A DNA stretch of 34,299 nt from Henriciella sp. (GTDB lineage: Bacteria > Pseudomonadota > Alphaproteobacteria > Caulobacterales > Hyphomonadaceae): the NCBI GenBank assembly GCA_013213825.1, contig JABSQA010000020.1, positions 1 to 34,299 on the forward strand. Reading direction: 5' to 3'. Of this stretch, positions 8,958-16,499 are shown piece after piece. The position numbers and the translations under genes are program-made. Numbering within the stretch: the first letter of the stretch is position 1; each line of letters starts with the position of its first letter. The notes under the pieces were generated by a model. The model had not been told where the DNA came from, ran no database searches, and saw only the letters and a program-made list of their open reading frames with translations.

Positions 8958-11542
8958 TCAACTGGCGCCTTCAAATGACGATCCAGGAAAGTCATCCGCG
9001 ACTTCATCAGATGCGTCCCTAAAGCCTGGCCGCGAATGCCATGCCTTTGGCCAGGATAGGTCATCAAGTCAAAGATTATGCCGCGCTGCTGCATCTCCGC
9101 CATGAGGCGGGTGGAATTGTCGAATGTGACATTGTCATCGGCCATGCCGTGAATGAGCAACAGGTTTGGCAGCTCTGTCTCGAGGCGCTCGAGATGGTAG
9201 AAGACTGAGGATTTGTCATAGCCGTCCGGATTGTCCTGCGGCGTGTCCATATAGCGTTCGGTGTAGAATGTGTCGTAAAGAGACCAATCCGTGACGGGAG
9301 CGCCGGCAACCGCTGCTGCAAACGTATCCTCTGGCGCCTGCAAGATGGTCATCATCACCATATAGCCGCCATAGGACCAGCCTTGAATGCCGACCCGGTC
9401 GCCATCGATGAAGGGTTGCGATTTCAGCCAGTCCACGCCCACCAAAAGATCGCGCACTTCGGGTCCGCCTGTCTGGCGATAGATCACGTCTTCGAACCGC
9501 TTGCCACGATTGGCCATGCCACGATTGTCGAGCCGGAAGACCACATAGCCTTGGCGTGAGTAGAACTGATCCGACAGACGTTCCCAATTGCGATTGACGG
9601 TTTGCGCGTGCGGTCCGCCATAGGTTTCGACCAAAGCTGGATAGGTTTTGTTTGGGTCGAAATCTGAAGGGAGCTGAATGGAGTAATAGAGCGTCTGACC
9701 ATCTTCCGCCGTCAGCGTGCCATATTCGGGCACCGTATGGTCCGCGAGATAGGGCGCATAAGGATGCGTCTCGTCGAGCCTGTTCTCTTCGATCCAAGTG
9801 ATCAGCGACCCATCATCGGTGCGATAGAGTCCGGTTTGAGCTGGTTGGGTGGGTGAAGACGAGGTGCCAACAAAGGACTGGCCATCGGGGGCCATGGTGA
9901 TGGACCAAGATTTTCCAGGTTCGGTCATCAAAACGGGGTCATAGGACTCGCCCTCTTCCCCCGCGCTGTGGCGATAGAGGTGCCGTTCCAGCGGCGTATC
10001 CATATAGCCTGTAAAGAAGAAATGGCTGCCATCGCCCGCGACATAATTCAACTGGTCAATCGCCCAGTCGCCTTCAGTCAGCGCGCGCTTATTTTGCTCT
10101 GTGTCATTCGCGCCCGAAAACTCAGACACATAAACATGCCGATAGCCGCTCTCTTCGGAGGAATAGAAGACGCGCTCGCCACGTTGGCTTCGATCGAAAG
10201 ACAGATTGGCGAATTGGTCTTGCGTTTCGACGCGCCAGGCGTTTTGAGGCGCACCATTTGACGATGCGGCCATGTCAAAGGCCACTTCTTCAATATGTTT
10301 CTGCTTGCGGTCGACCCTTTGGACGAAGACGTGATTGTTCGCCCAGTTTACCCGGGTCAGATATTGATCTGTGGCCGGGCCCCAATCGTCGCGGCGCCAA
10401 TTCACTTCGGTCACCTCACCGGTGTCCATATCGCGCACGAAAAGGTCGACAATGGCGTTCGGACGACCGGCCCGGGGATAACGCTGATTGATGACGGTGA
10501 CGTCTTCGGCGGCAATGTCGAAACGTGGGATGATATCGACCGTGCTTTCATCCACTTTGGTGTAAGCGAGATAACGATCATCGCCGCTCCACCAATAGCC
10601 GGTATAGCGGCTCATCTCTTCTTGAGCGACGAATTCAGCGACCCCATAGGCGATCGCATTGTCCGGATCCGCCAATGGGGTCAGGCGGGATTCTTCACTC
10701 GTTTTGACATCAATCGCATAGACGGCGCCATCGCGAATAAAGCTAACATAGCGGCCACCTGGGGAGACTTTGGCATCATATTCGAAGGCGTCGGTGGCCG
10801 TCAGTTGTTGGACTTTTACGGCTCCTGCGGTCGGTTGATTTGTTCCGACCGCAACATCTGAAAACCGAATGGCCTGCCCATCTTTGACCGATATCACCAC
10901 GTTGCGCAGGTCTGCAGGATCGATATTCGTGGTTGAAGGTCTTGGTATCTCACCACCGCGGGGAAGGCGTTGCACTTCTTCGCCAAAAAAGGATTCCCGG
11001 ATTGCCCGAGATACATCCGCTAGAGATACACCATATTGATCAGCCTCGGGCTTCAGTTGAAAGCTAAACTTTGTATCTGACCCTGCAGCCGGAACGGTGA
11101 CCAGATGCAAATCGCCACCAATGGGCACCAAGATCGTGCTGGCTGTGCCCCAATCATAAGAAACAATGCCTTTGCGGCCGGCGATACGTTTGCGCTCACG
11201 CAGGGCTTTTTCTTCCTCGGACAGCTCAACTTCTTCGGGTTCGAGCAGTTTCGAATCGACCAGCATGGATTGCTCGCCAGTCGCGACATGGAATTGCCAG
11301 AGATCATATCGGTTGGCTTCATCTTCACGGGCTTTCAAAAAGGTCACCCGGGTGCCATCTGGGCTGTACTGAACACCACTCGGCGTTGGGCCAGACAGGC
11401 TGGGGCTGGCAAAGAGGCGTTCAATCGTGAGCGGTTTCTGATCGACCATGGTTTGAGAGTCTTCCGAGAGAGGCTGGGCGAGCGTCGTTGCGCAAGCGGA
11501 AAGCAAAAGCGCAGCGGCGGGCATGAATAGCGTTTTCAACAT
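8954..11542 (-). CDS. Dipeptidyl peptidase IV family (S9B) lipoprotein with RND-like insert
   Basis: An 862-residue serine peptidase releasing N-terminal dipeptides, probably on the cell surface or in the periplasm. I choose ATG 11542 because it gives a lipoprotein signal (MLKTLFMPAAALLLSAC); the frame is open to GTG 11632, but that extension (LTKPALRASPAC) looks non-coding. No Shine-Dalgarno is seen before 11542. The beta-propeller includes the double-Glu motif AQEEMSRYTGYWWS (E308-E309), which binds the substrate amino terminus. The hydrolase domain has GWSYGGY (Ser723), GMADDNV (Asp802) and QRHG (His834). Residues of about 155-240 do not belong to the family and resemble an AcrB-type pump. 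It heads the hydrolase operon, with ATGA coupling to Nudix paralogue B. Confidence 0.93.
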   Translation of the reverse strand: MLKTLFMPAAALLLSACATTLAQPLSEDSQTMVDQKPLTIERLFASPSLSGPTPSGVQYSPDGTRVTFLKAREDEANRYDLWQFHVATGEQSMLVDSKLLEPEEVELSEEEKALRERKRIAGRKGIVSYDWGTASTILVPIGGDLHLVTVPAAGSDTKFSFQLKPEADQYGVSLADVSRAIRESFFGEEVQRLPRGGEIPRPSTTNIDPADLRNVVISVKDGQAIRFSDVAVGTNQPTAGAVKVQQLTATDAFEYDAKVSPGGRYVSFIRDGAVYAIDVKTSEESRLTPLADPDNAIAYGVAEFVAQEEMSRYTGYWWSGDDRYLAYTKVDESTVDIIPRFDIAAEDVTVINQRYPRAGRPNAIVDLFVRDMDTGEVTEVNWRRDDWGPATDQYLTRVNWANNHVFVQRVDRKQKHIEEVAFDMAASSNGAPQNAWRVETQDQFANLSFDRSQRGERVFYSSEESGYRHVYVSEFSGANDTEQNKRALTEGDWAIDQLNYVAGDGSHFFFTGYMDTPLERHLYRHSAGEEGESYDPVLMTEPGKSWSITMAPDGQSFVGTSSSPTQPAQTGLYRTDDGSLITWIEENRLDETHPYAPYLADHTVPEYGTLTAEDGQTLYYSIQLPSDFDPNKTYPALVETYGGPHAQTVNRNWERLSDQFYSRQGYVVFRLDNRGMANRGKRFEDVIYRQTGGPEVRDLLVGVDWLKSQPFIDGDRVGIQGWSYGGYMVMMTILQAPEDTFAAAVAGAPVTDWSLYDTFYTERYMDTPQDNPDGYDKSSVFYHLERLETELPNLLLIHGMADDNVTFDNSTRLMAEMQQRGIIFDLMTYPGQRHGIRGQALGTHLMKSRMTFLDRHLKAPVE
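10824..11092 (-). other. In-frame RND (AcrB/HAE1)-like segment inside the DPP IV gene
   Basis: Between VTVPAAG and VQQLTATDAFEYDAKVSP, which are adjacent in ordinary S9B peptidases, lie about 86 extra codons. Their translation contains FQLKPEADQYGVSLADVSRA, IRESFFGEEVQRLPRGG, DPADLRNVVI and DGQAIRFSDVA. These match in order the porter/docking subdomain of RND efflux permeases (LxPEAxxxGLTLxDVxRxVRxAFFGEEVQR...ADLxNxxI...DGxxVPFSxVA). The middle stretch (EIPRPSTTNI) does not match, but a neighbouring frame at 10953-10945 reads V-R-Y, as in the RND motif VRYP, hinting at compensating indels. Both ends carry a similar 11-mer (11082-11092 and 10824-10834, 9 of 11 identical) exactly 258 bp apart. 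The family resemblance is recalled, not computed. Confidence 0.7.
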
Positions 11543-11551
11543 GCAAGCAGG

Positions 11552-11579
11552 GCTAGCGCGCAGAGCGGGCTTTGTCAGC
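11552..11579. repeat. 28-bp direct repeat, copy 1 (left edge of GDP-fucose cassette)
   Basis: A perfect 28-bp match to 13932-13959 in the same orientation (starts GCTAGCGCGCAG, ends GGCTTTGTCAGC). It lies 9 bp upstream of the DPP IV start codon. Its 3' part can fold as a short hairpin (GGGCT/AGYCC around TTTGTC). See copy 2 for the interpretation. Confidence 0.95.
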
Positions 11580-11656
11580 ACTAATGTATGATGTTGGCTA
11601 GGTTGCCAGCATTCGCCAAGTCTATTGAGCACATAGCTTCGTAACTGAAATTCGGC

Positions 11657-12640
11657 TCAGATTATCCCTTGCAAACCCTTAAAATCACCCTGATGTTCCA
11701 AAAACCAAGCATAAGTCTGCTCGAGCCCATTTCTCAGCGAAATGCTTGCGGTCCATCCCAAACGTTCAAGCTTTCCTACATCCATGAGCTTTCTCGGAGT
11801 GCCATCCGGTTTGCTCGCGTCAAATTCCAATCGGCCTTCAAACCCTATCACCTCCGCAAGTGTCTCGGCCAATTCCCGAATGGTGCAATCAATTCCTGTG
11901 CCAACATTGATATGGCTGAGCATTGGGTCTGTGATCTCGGCATAAACCTTATCATCCATATTCATCACATAGATGCTGGCCGCAGCCATGTCGTCCACAT
12001 GTAGAAACTCACGCATTGGCGTGCCGCTTCCCCAGACCGTGACAACCTCGTCGCCACGCTCTTTGGCTTCGTGAAAACGGCGCATCAATGCGGGTACGAC
12101 ATGACTGTTTTCGGGATGGAAATTATCGCCTGGGCCATACAAATTGGTCGGCATGACACTGCGATAATTACGGCCATACTGACGGTGATAACTCTCGCAC
12201 AGTTTGATCCCAGCAATTTTGGCAATCGCATAAGGCTCATTTGTTGGTTCCAATTGACCGGTCAACAATGCGTCTTCACGCATCGGCTGTTCAGCGAATT
12301 TTGGATAGATGCAAGACGAGCCCAAGAATAAGAGATCCTGAACACCATTTTGATGTGCAGCCTCAATGATATTGGCTTCGATCATCAAATTCTCGTAGAT
12401 GAACTCAGCTGGATAGGTATTGTTGGCGTGTATCCCGCCAACTTTCGCGGCAGCCAGATAAACTTGATCAATGCCATTCTCGGCAAAGAATGCATTGACC
12501 GAGGCTTGATTAGCGAGATTCACCTCATCGCGCGTCCGCGTGATAATCTCACTATCTGTATTGGCTTCCAAGTTGCGGACCAGAGCCGAACCGACCATGC
12601 CACGGTGACCCGCTACAAAAATTCGCTTGGAGTGTCCCAT
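11657..12640 (-). CDS. fcl: GDP-L-fucose synthase
   Basis: A 327-residue NADPH-dependent epimerase/reductase that converts GDP-4-keto-6-deoxymannose to GDP-L-fucose in the cytoplasm. It is an extended SDR with the Rossmann motif [11 protein letters not shown] at the N-terminus. SSCIYP supplies the catalytic serine region, [13 protein letters not shown] the Tyr-x3-Lys, and [22 protein letters not shown] follows, all characteristic of Fcl/WcaG. Length is normal. It lies 5 bp downstream of gmd on the same strand, so the two form an operon making GDP-fucose from GDP-mannose. Confidence 0.95.
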   Translation of the reverse strand: MGHSKRIFVAGHRGMVGSALVRNLEANTDSEIITRTRDEVNLANQASVNAFFAENGIDQVYLAAAKVGGIHANNTYPAEFIYENLMIEANIIEAAHQNGVQDLLFLGSSCIYPKFAEQPMREDALLTGQLEPTNEPYAIAKIAGIKLCESYHRQYGRNYRSVMPTNLYGPGDNFHPENSHVVPALMRRFHEAKERGDEVVTVWGSGTPMREFLHVDDMAAASIYVMNMDDKVYAEITDPMLSHINVGTGIDCTIRELAETLAEVIGFEGRLEFDASKPDGTPRKLMDVGKLERLGWTASISLRNGLEQTYAWFLEHQGDFKGLQGII

Positions 12641-12645
12641 ACCGC

Positions 12646-13764
12646 TTAATTTTCCAGCGAAATTGGCGTGTCATAGCCATGCGATTTCAAGAAGGCGTGC
12701 CGTTTTGCTGTTTTCAAATCTTCTTCGATCATTTCCGCGCACATTTCTTCAACGGTAATTTCTGGTTCCCAGCCGAGTTCCGCCTTGGCTTTGGCGGGAT
12801 TACCCAGCAAGGTTTCCACCTCCGCTGGACGGAAGTATCGAGGATCGACCGCAACGATGCGATCACCGACTGAAACGGCTGGGGCTTTGTCAGACGTAAT
12901 CGCGTCTACGATTGCATATTCATTCTCGCCTGAGCCTTCAAAACGCAAAACAATACCGAGCTCCTTGGCGCTCATCGCGACAAAGTCGCGAACTGAAATT
13001 TGTTTGCCCGTGGCAATCACAAAGTCATCTGGTTCGTCTTGCTGCAACATCATCCATTGCATGCGGACATAGTCTTTGGCGTGCCCCCAATCTCGTAACG
13101 CATCGAGGTTGCCAAGATACAGGCACTTCTCAAGACCTTGTGCGATATTAGCCAAACCGCGGGTAATTTTTCGGGTGACAAAGGTTTCGCCCCGTCGCGG
13201 ACTTTCATGATTGAACAAGATCCCGTTGCACGCATACATGCCATAGGACTCGCGATAATTTACGGTAATCCAATAGGCATACAGTTTGGCAACACCGTAC
13301 GGACTGCGCGGATAGAATGGCGTCGTTTCCGTTTGCGGTGTTTCTTGAACAAGACCGTATAATTCAGAAGTGGACGCTTGGTAGAAGCGAGTTTTCTTTT
13401 CTAGTCCCAAGAAGCGGATCGCCTCGAGCAGTCTAAGTGTACCGATTGCATCGACATCCGCTGTATATTCAGGCGCTTCGAAGCTTACAGCAACGTGGCT
13501 TTGTGCACCTAAATTATAGACTTCGTCGGGGTTCACCTCTTTGATCAACCGGGTCAAATTGGATGTATCAGTCAAATCACCATAGTGCAGAATAAACTGC
13601 TGATTATCAGTGTGCGGGTCCTCATAGATGTGATCAATACGTTGCGTATTGAATGATGAAGCACGGCGTTTCAGGCCGTGGACTTCGTATCCTTTCTTGA
13701 GAAGGAATTCGACAAGATAAGAGCCATCTTGGCCCGTTGTACCGGTGATGAGGGCGCGTTTCAT
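12646..13764 (-). CDS. gmd: GDP-mannose 4,6-dehydratase
   Basis: A 372-residue extended SDR enzyme that makes GDP-4-keto-6-deoxy-D-mannose, the first step toward GDP-L-fucose and GDP-rhamnose. The NADP-binding motif [10 protein letters not shown] is at residues 8-17. [20 protein letters not shown] and [12 protein letters not shown] give the Thr/Ser, Glu, Tyr and Lys catalytic residues. The nucleotide-binding run [20 protein letters not shown] is fully conserved. It is followed at once by fcl. Its GDP-mannose could come from the guanylyltransferase fusion at 26684. The upstream 13765-13931 gap should hold the promoter. Confidence 0.96.
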   Translation of the reverse strand: MKRALITGTTGQDGSYLVEFLLKKGYEVHGLKRRASSFNTQRIDHIYEDPHTDNQQFILHYGDLTDTSNLTRLIKEVNPDEVYNLGAQSHVAVSFEAPEYTADVDAIGTLRLLEAIRFLGLEKKTRFYQASTSELYGLVQETPQTETTPFYPRSPYGVAKLYAYWITVNYRESYGMYACNGILFNHESPRRGETFVTRKITRGLANIAQGLEKCLYLGNLDALRDWGHAKDYVRMQWMMLQQDEPDDFVIATGKQISVRDFVAMSAKELGIVLRFEGSGENEYAIVDAITSDKAPAVSVGDRIVAVDPRYFRPAEVETLLGNPAKAKAELGWEPEITVEEMCAEMIEEDLKTAKRHAFLKSHGYDTPISLEN

Positions 13765-13818
13765 AATATTTGGCTTAAGCTCAAGTTTAGAATCGTTTTT
13801 GAGGGGCGTAATACGTTC

Positions 13819-13848
13819 TTTCGACTACGCAAGTAGAAATTGTCGAAA
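13819..13848. promoter_or_regulatory. Inverted repeat upstream of gmd (candidate operator)
   Basis: TTTCGAC (13819-13825) and GTCGAAA (13842-13848) form a perfect 7-bp inverted repeat with a 16-bp spacer. Inside it, CTAC-GCAA-GTAG is a nested 4-bp hairpin. The element begins 54 bp upstream of the gmd start codon in a gene-free, AT-richer stretch. This suits a repressor or activator site, or a structured leader, for the gmd-fcl operon. No matching regulator is recognised. Confidence 0.3.
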
Positions 13849-13931
13849 CTCGCGTATCCTTAACATCTCTTGTCCATCGCACCGTGAACGACTCAAAATG
13901 ACAAATTCCCGTATATTTTTTGAACGAGAGA

Positions 13932-13959
13932 GCTAGCGCGCAGAGCGGGCTTTGTCAGC
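13932..13959. repeat. 28-bp direct repeat, copy 2 (right edge of GDP-fucose cassette)
   Basis: Identical to 11552-11579. The 2.38 kb from 11580 to 13959 contains only gmd, fcl and flanks plus one repeat copy. Removing it would join the stop of the 13976 gene to the DPP IV start through a single repeat, with about a 60-bp spacer. That fits insertion or excision at a 28-bp attachment-like site. Here the 3' part forms a perfect hairpin (GGGCT-TTGTC-AGCCC, 13947-13961), so it might also act in termination of the 13976 gene. Confidence 0.95.
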
Positions 13960-13975
13960 CCTCGATTCTCTCGGG

Positions 13976-14575
13976 TCAGGTTTCATTCTCTTCCAGCAAG
14001 CTTTCCAGCAATTTCTGGATTTCTGCGTTTGAGTCGCCGCCGCCAAAGCTCATGCCACCGGAAGAATAAGTGGTGCCATAGGTTTTGACCAAGGTGACCG
14101 TCTGCGCCAGAGCAGAGACAAAATCATCTTGAGTCAATGAGGTCAGCGGGTGGATGAAAGTGGCCCAAAGCTGGCCTTGCGCAATCGCATAGCGGGCGTC
14201 CAATGCGGTGTCGAAATTGGCTTGCATCAGGCGTCTCAATTGGGGACCTGACAGACCATCGCTGGCGCCGATTTGCGAGAATAGCCGCATGCGATCTGCG
14301 TTAATGTCGAATACGAGCGTGACCACCGTTTCATCAATCGTGAAGGTCGCGCCATTGCCCGTGAACTGCATATCTTCGTCAATGGTTGCGACAATGCCCA
14401 GAAGCGCTGAAGCCGCTTGAACCTTGGGCGGAACTTCAGTGTTTTCATCTGGAGTCTCAGGGGCAGCGTCTTCGCTGGGTGTCTCGTCAGCGAGTTGAGC
14501 TTGGGCGGGCATGTTAAGCGCCGAGGCCCAAACTAATCCCAATAGAAGGGCGGCGGATATCGTGACAGTGCGCAT
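13976..14575 (-). CDS. Secreted hypothetical protein, possibly YbjN/CesT-like fold
   Basis: A 199-residue protein. I choose ATG 14575, with AGGAG about 10 nt upstream and a clear signal peptide (MRTVTISAALLLGLVWASAL, cleavage near PAQA). The open frame extending to 14830 would bury that signal. After an acidic Pro/Glu/Asp linker (about residues 30-50), a domain of about 120 residues reads FTIDETVVTLVFDINADRMR, LSGPQLRRLMQANFDTALDA, QGQLWATFIHPLTSLTQDDF. It resembles the type III chaperone-like YbjN superfamily in pattern, so a periplasmic protein-binding role is a guess. The C-terminus is Gly/Ser-rich (SSGGMSFGGGDS). The gene is divergent from the metallo-hydrolase at 14736. Confidence 0.72.
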   Translation of the reverse strand: MRTVTISAALLLGLVWASALNMPAQAQLADETPSEDAAPETPDENTEVPPKVQAASALLGIVATIDEDMQFTGNGATFTIDETVVTLVFDINADRMRLFSQIGASDGLSGPQLRRLMQANFDTALDARYAIAQGQLWATFIHPLTSLTQDDFVSALAQTVTLVKTYGTTYSSGGMSFGGGDSNAEIQKLLESLLEENET

Positions 14576-14686
14576 GACTGAAAAGCTCCTGGATTGGTCC
14601 CAAAATCCTATGAGTCCTTCCGCGGAGAACAAGACGCATTGGCCCCACGGGCGATCATCTCTTTGTGATCCTGACGAATAAATGAA

Positions 14687-14715
14687 TTGATTATTGTTCA
14701 ATTTACGGCTAGGGT
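14687..14715 (+). promoter_or_regulatory. Candidate promoter for the metallo-hydrolase gene
   Basis: TTGATT (14687-14692), a 17-bp spacer and TAGGGT (14710-14715) form a plausible sigma-70 pair. The -10 lies in GGCTAGGGT, which resembles the GCTANAWC type of Caulobacterales housekeeping promoters. Transcription would begin about 14 bp before the ATG at 14736, leaving just the GGGAGA ribosome binding site in the leader. Confidence 0.4.
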
Positions 14716-14735
14716 AAGAACGTTGGGAGACGAAA

Positions 14736-15671
14736 ATGTTGAAATGGATTTTGCGCATTGGCGGCGGACTCGTGGTCGTGATTGGCCTCTTATTCTGGTG
14801 GTTGCTGTTAAGCAGCTCGAATGCCTCCAAAACCGCGCCGGGCGTGTTCGATCTCGCCGACTGGCGCGAAAAAGCTCAGGCGCCGATTTCCTCCTTACCG
14901 ATTGGAATTGAAGTGATCGAAGTCGGTCGCGACACAGCCCCGCCCTTCGCGGCGCAAGCTGGTCGTTTCGGGGCGCCCGTTGAGATGTCCTATAATGCGG
15001 TTGAAATCCAATACCCCAATTCCAGCATCATTATTGGCGGCGCCATCGATCGCCCGACGGCGGAAGAGATGCGCTTAACCGCTCAGAATTGGCGGTTCGA
15101 TGATGGGGCATATCAAACTCTGACCGAGCGGATGTTGAGCGCCAATCAAGTCCTGATGACCCACGAGCATCTCGACCATGTCATGGCGATTGTTCGGCAC
15201 CCAGAGCCTGCCATCTTGGCGCCTAATCTCGTTCTGAACGCGCCTCAGATTGACGCCTTACCCTTGTTCGCATTGGACGCTCTCGATCCAGCTCTGAGTC
15301 AAATAGTCCCCGAACTTACCGGCGAGACGCAGCCGATCGCTCCCGGTGTCGTCATCGTGCCCGCGGCCGGTCACACGCCTGGCAGTCAAAATGTTTTTAT
15401 CAGCCTGCAGAATGGCGAAGAGATTTTACTCATCGGCGATACGGTTTGGAATATGGGCGCGATAGAGGCGTTGAAGACGCGTCCTGTGCTGACCCAATAT
15501 ATGGTCTTCCGCCCAAATTATGAGGATCGCGCAGCGGTCAAAGATCAAGTCCGCGCCCTGCACGATATCATGGCGGCAAATCCAGACCTATTAGTGCTGG
15601 CGGCACATGACCGGGCTTGGCTCACTCAAGCTGCGGATGCAGGACGGATTTCCTTTCTGCCGGCCAATTAG
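14736..15671 (+). CDS. Metallo-beta-lactamase-fold hydrolase, membrane-anchored
   Basis: A 311-residue protein with an N-terminal membrane anchor (residues 7-26, GGGLVVVIGLLFWWLLL), so the enzyme probably faces the periplasm. The zinc site is intact: THEHLDH gives H143, H145, D147 and H148, AAGHTPGS gives H213, LIGDTVW gives D235 and AAHDRAW gives H291. The family covers lactonases, esterases, phosphodiesterases and others; the substrate cannot be told from sequence. ATG 14736 follows GGGAGA. The stop codon overlaps the stop of the opposing membrane-protein gene (shared TTAG at 15668-15671). Confidence 0.9.
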   Translation: MLKWILRIGGGLVVVIGLLFWWLLLSSSNASKTAPGVFDLADWREKAQAPISSLPIGIEVIEVGRDTAPPFAAQAGRFGAPVEMSYNAVEIQYPNSSIIIGGAIDRPTAEEMRLTAQNWRFDDGAYQTLTERMLSANQVLMTHEHLDHVMAIVRHPEPAILAPNLVLNAPQIDALPLFALDALDPALSQIVPELTGETQPIAPGVVIVPAAGHTPGSQNVFISLQNGEEILLIGDTVWNMGAIEALKTRPVLTQYMVFRPNYEDRAAVKDQVRALHDIMAANPDLLVLAAHDRAWLTQAADAGRISFLPAN

Positions 15672-16355
15672 CCGGCAACGAGGTTGCGACCAATCCAAAT
15701 CCCCGACCCAAAATTGGTCAAAACCGCTATGAACAAATCGGCGATAATAACAATTACGCCAGTGAGCAAGGCGCGCCACCACAATCCAAATCCCGAGTGA
15801 ACGTCGGCAACACCCCGAATATAGGTGACGATGTAGGCGACGAAGCCAGCCCCTAGGGTAGCGATCGTATAATACATCAATTGGTCTGTAGTCAGGAATG
15901 GTAAGACGACCATTGAAAACAGAGACAGACTCATACCGACTGCGAGCAACGAGAAGTGCATACGAAGGCGGGTCGTCCAGGTAAAGCCTTTGCCCCAAAC
16001 GAATAGAACGGACCCCACAAAAAAAATGCACGAACATGTAAATCAATGGAAAGGCAAAGGAATATGCCGCAAACCATCCCGCCGCCAAATCTTCTGCGGG
16101 CGGTAATTCTGGGTTCTGTTCGACCAAAACTTCAAGCTGAGAGAGCAGACTTTGATAGAGCGGCCCATCTTCCGCGGCCCAAAAGAAGCCGAGCAGCATA
16201 TAGACCGTGATCAAAGAGAAGGTCAGTCGGATTGTTGGTGTATGCTGATTGGCCCAATCTATGACCCGCGCATTGTCAAAGACTTTGCGCGGCGCAACGT
16301 ATAAATGACCAAGCGTTCGCAAGCCCCGCGCGTTCAATCCAAAAACATCTTCCAA
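15668..16355 (-). pseudogene. Multi-pass membrane protein (DUF3667/Yip1-like), frameshifted
   Basis: Two adjacent frames together make one protein. Frame one (from TTG 16355) gives GLNARGLRTLGHLYVAPRKV and hydrophobic helices up to FPLIYMFVHFF. Frame two continues as VGSVLFVWGKGFTWTTRLRM with four more hydrophobic segments to the stop at 15668. The switch lies in a run of eight T on the coding strand (A8 at 16019-16026); seven would restore the frame. The LRT...P...W..Q.TP.IRL pattern suggests DUF3667. The start is unclear: coding-like text (IREVAPPGFNALLEDVFGLN) continues upstream of 16355 to a possible rare start near 16400. It could be a true pseudogene, a slippage-controlled gene or a sequencing error. 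Confidence 0.65.
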
Positions 16356-16499
16356 GAGAGCGTTGAATCCGGGGGGCGCGACCTCTCGAATTGAGTCTAT
16401 TGTGTTTTGGATAATCCCGTTTCGTCCCCTCTTTACCTCTTGAACTATTCTAGTGCGTCAGTAACACACGGCAAAATTTACTGATTTGGAGCAGATCCT

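Noticed and set aside
10295-10861. 188-codon plus-strand open frame antisense to the DPP IV gene
   Set aside because: It lies opposite the beta-propeller coding region and shows no recognisable domain.
11543-11632. N-terminal extension of the DPP IV frame to GTG 11632
   Set aside because: It would place about 30 residues before a clear lipoprotein signal and reads through the 28-bp repeat; ATG 11542 is preferred.
14576-14830. N-terminal extension of the secreted-protein frame to 14830
   Set aside because: It would bury a good signal peptide, and AGGAG precedes ATG 14575; the extension also overlaps the divergent metallo-hydrolase gene.
15591-16018. Continuation of the first frame of the membrane protein to 15591 as a real C-terminus
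   Set aside because: After the T8 tract this frame becomes arginine-rich and loses hydrophobic segments, while the alternative frame carries four helices and ends neatly against the neighbouring stop codon.
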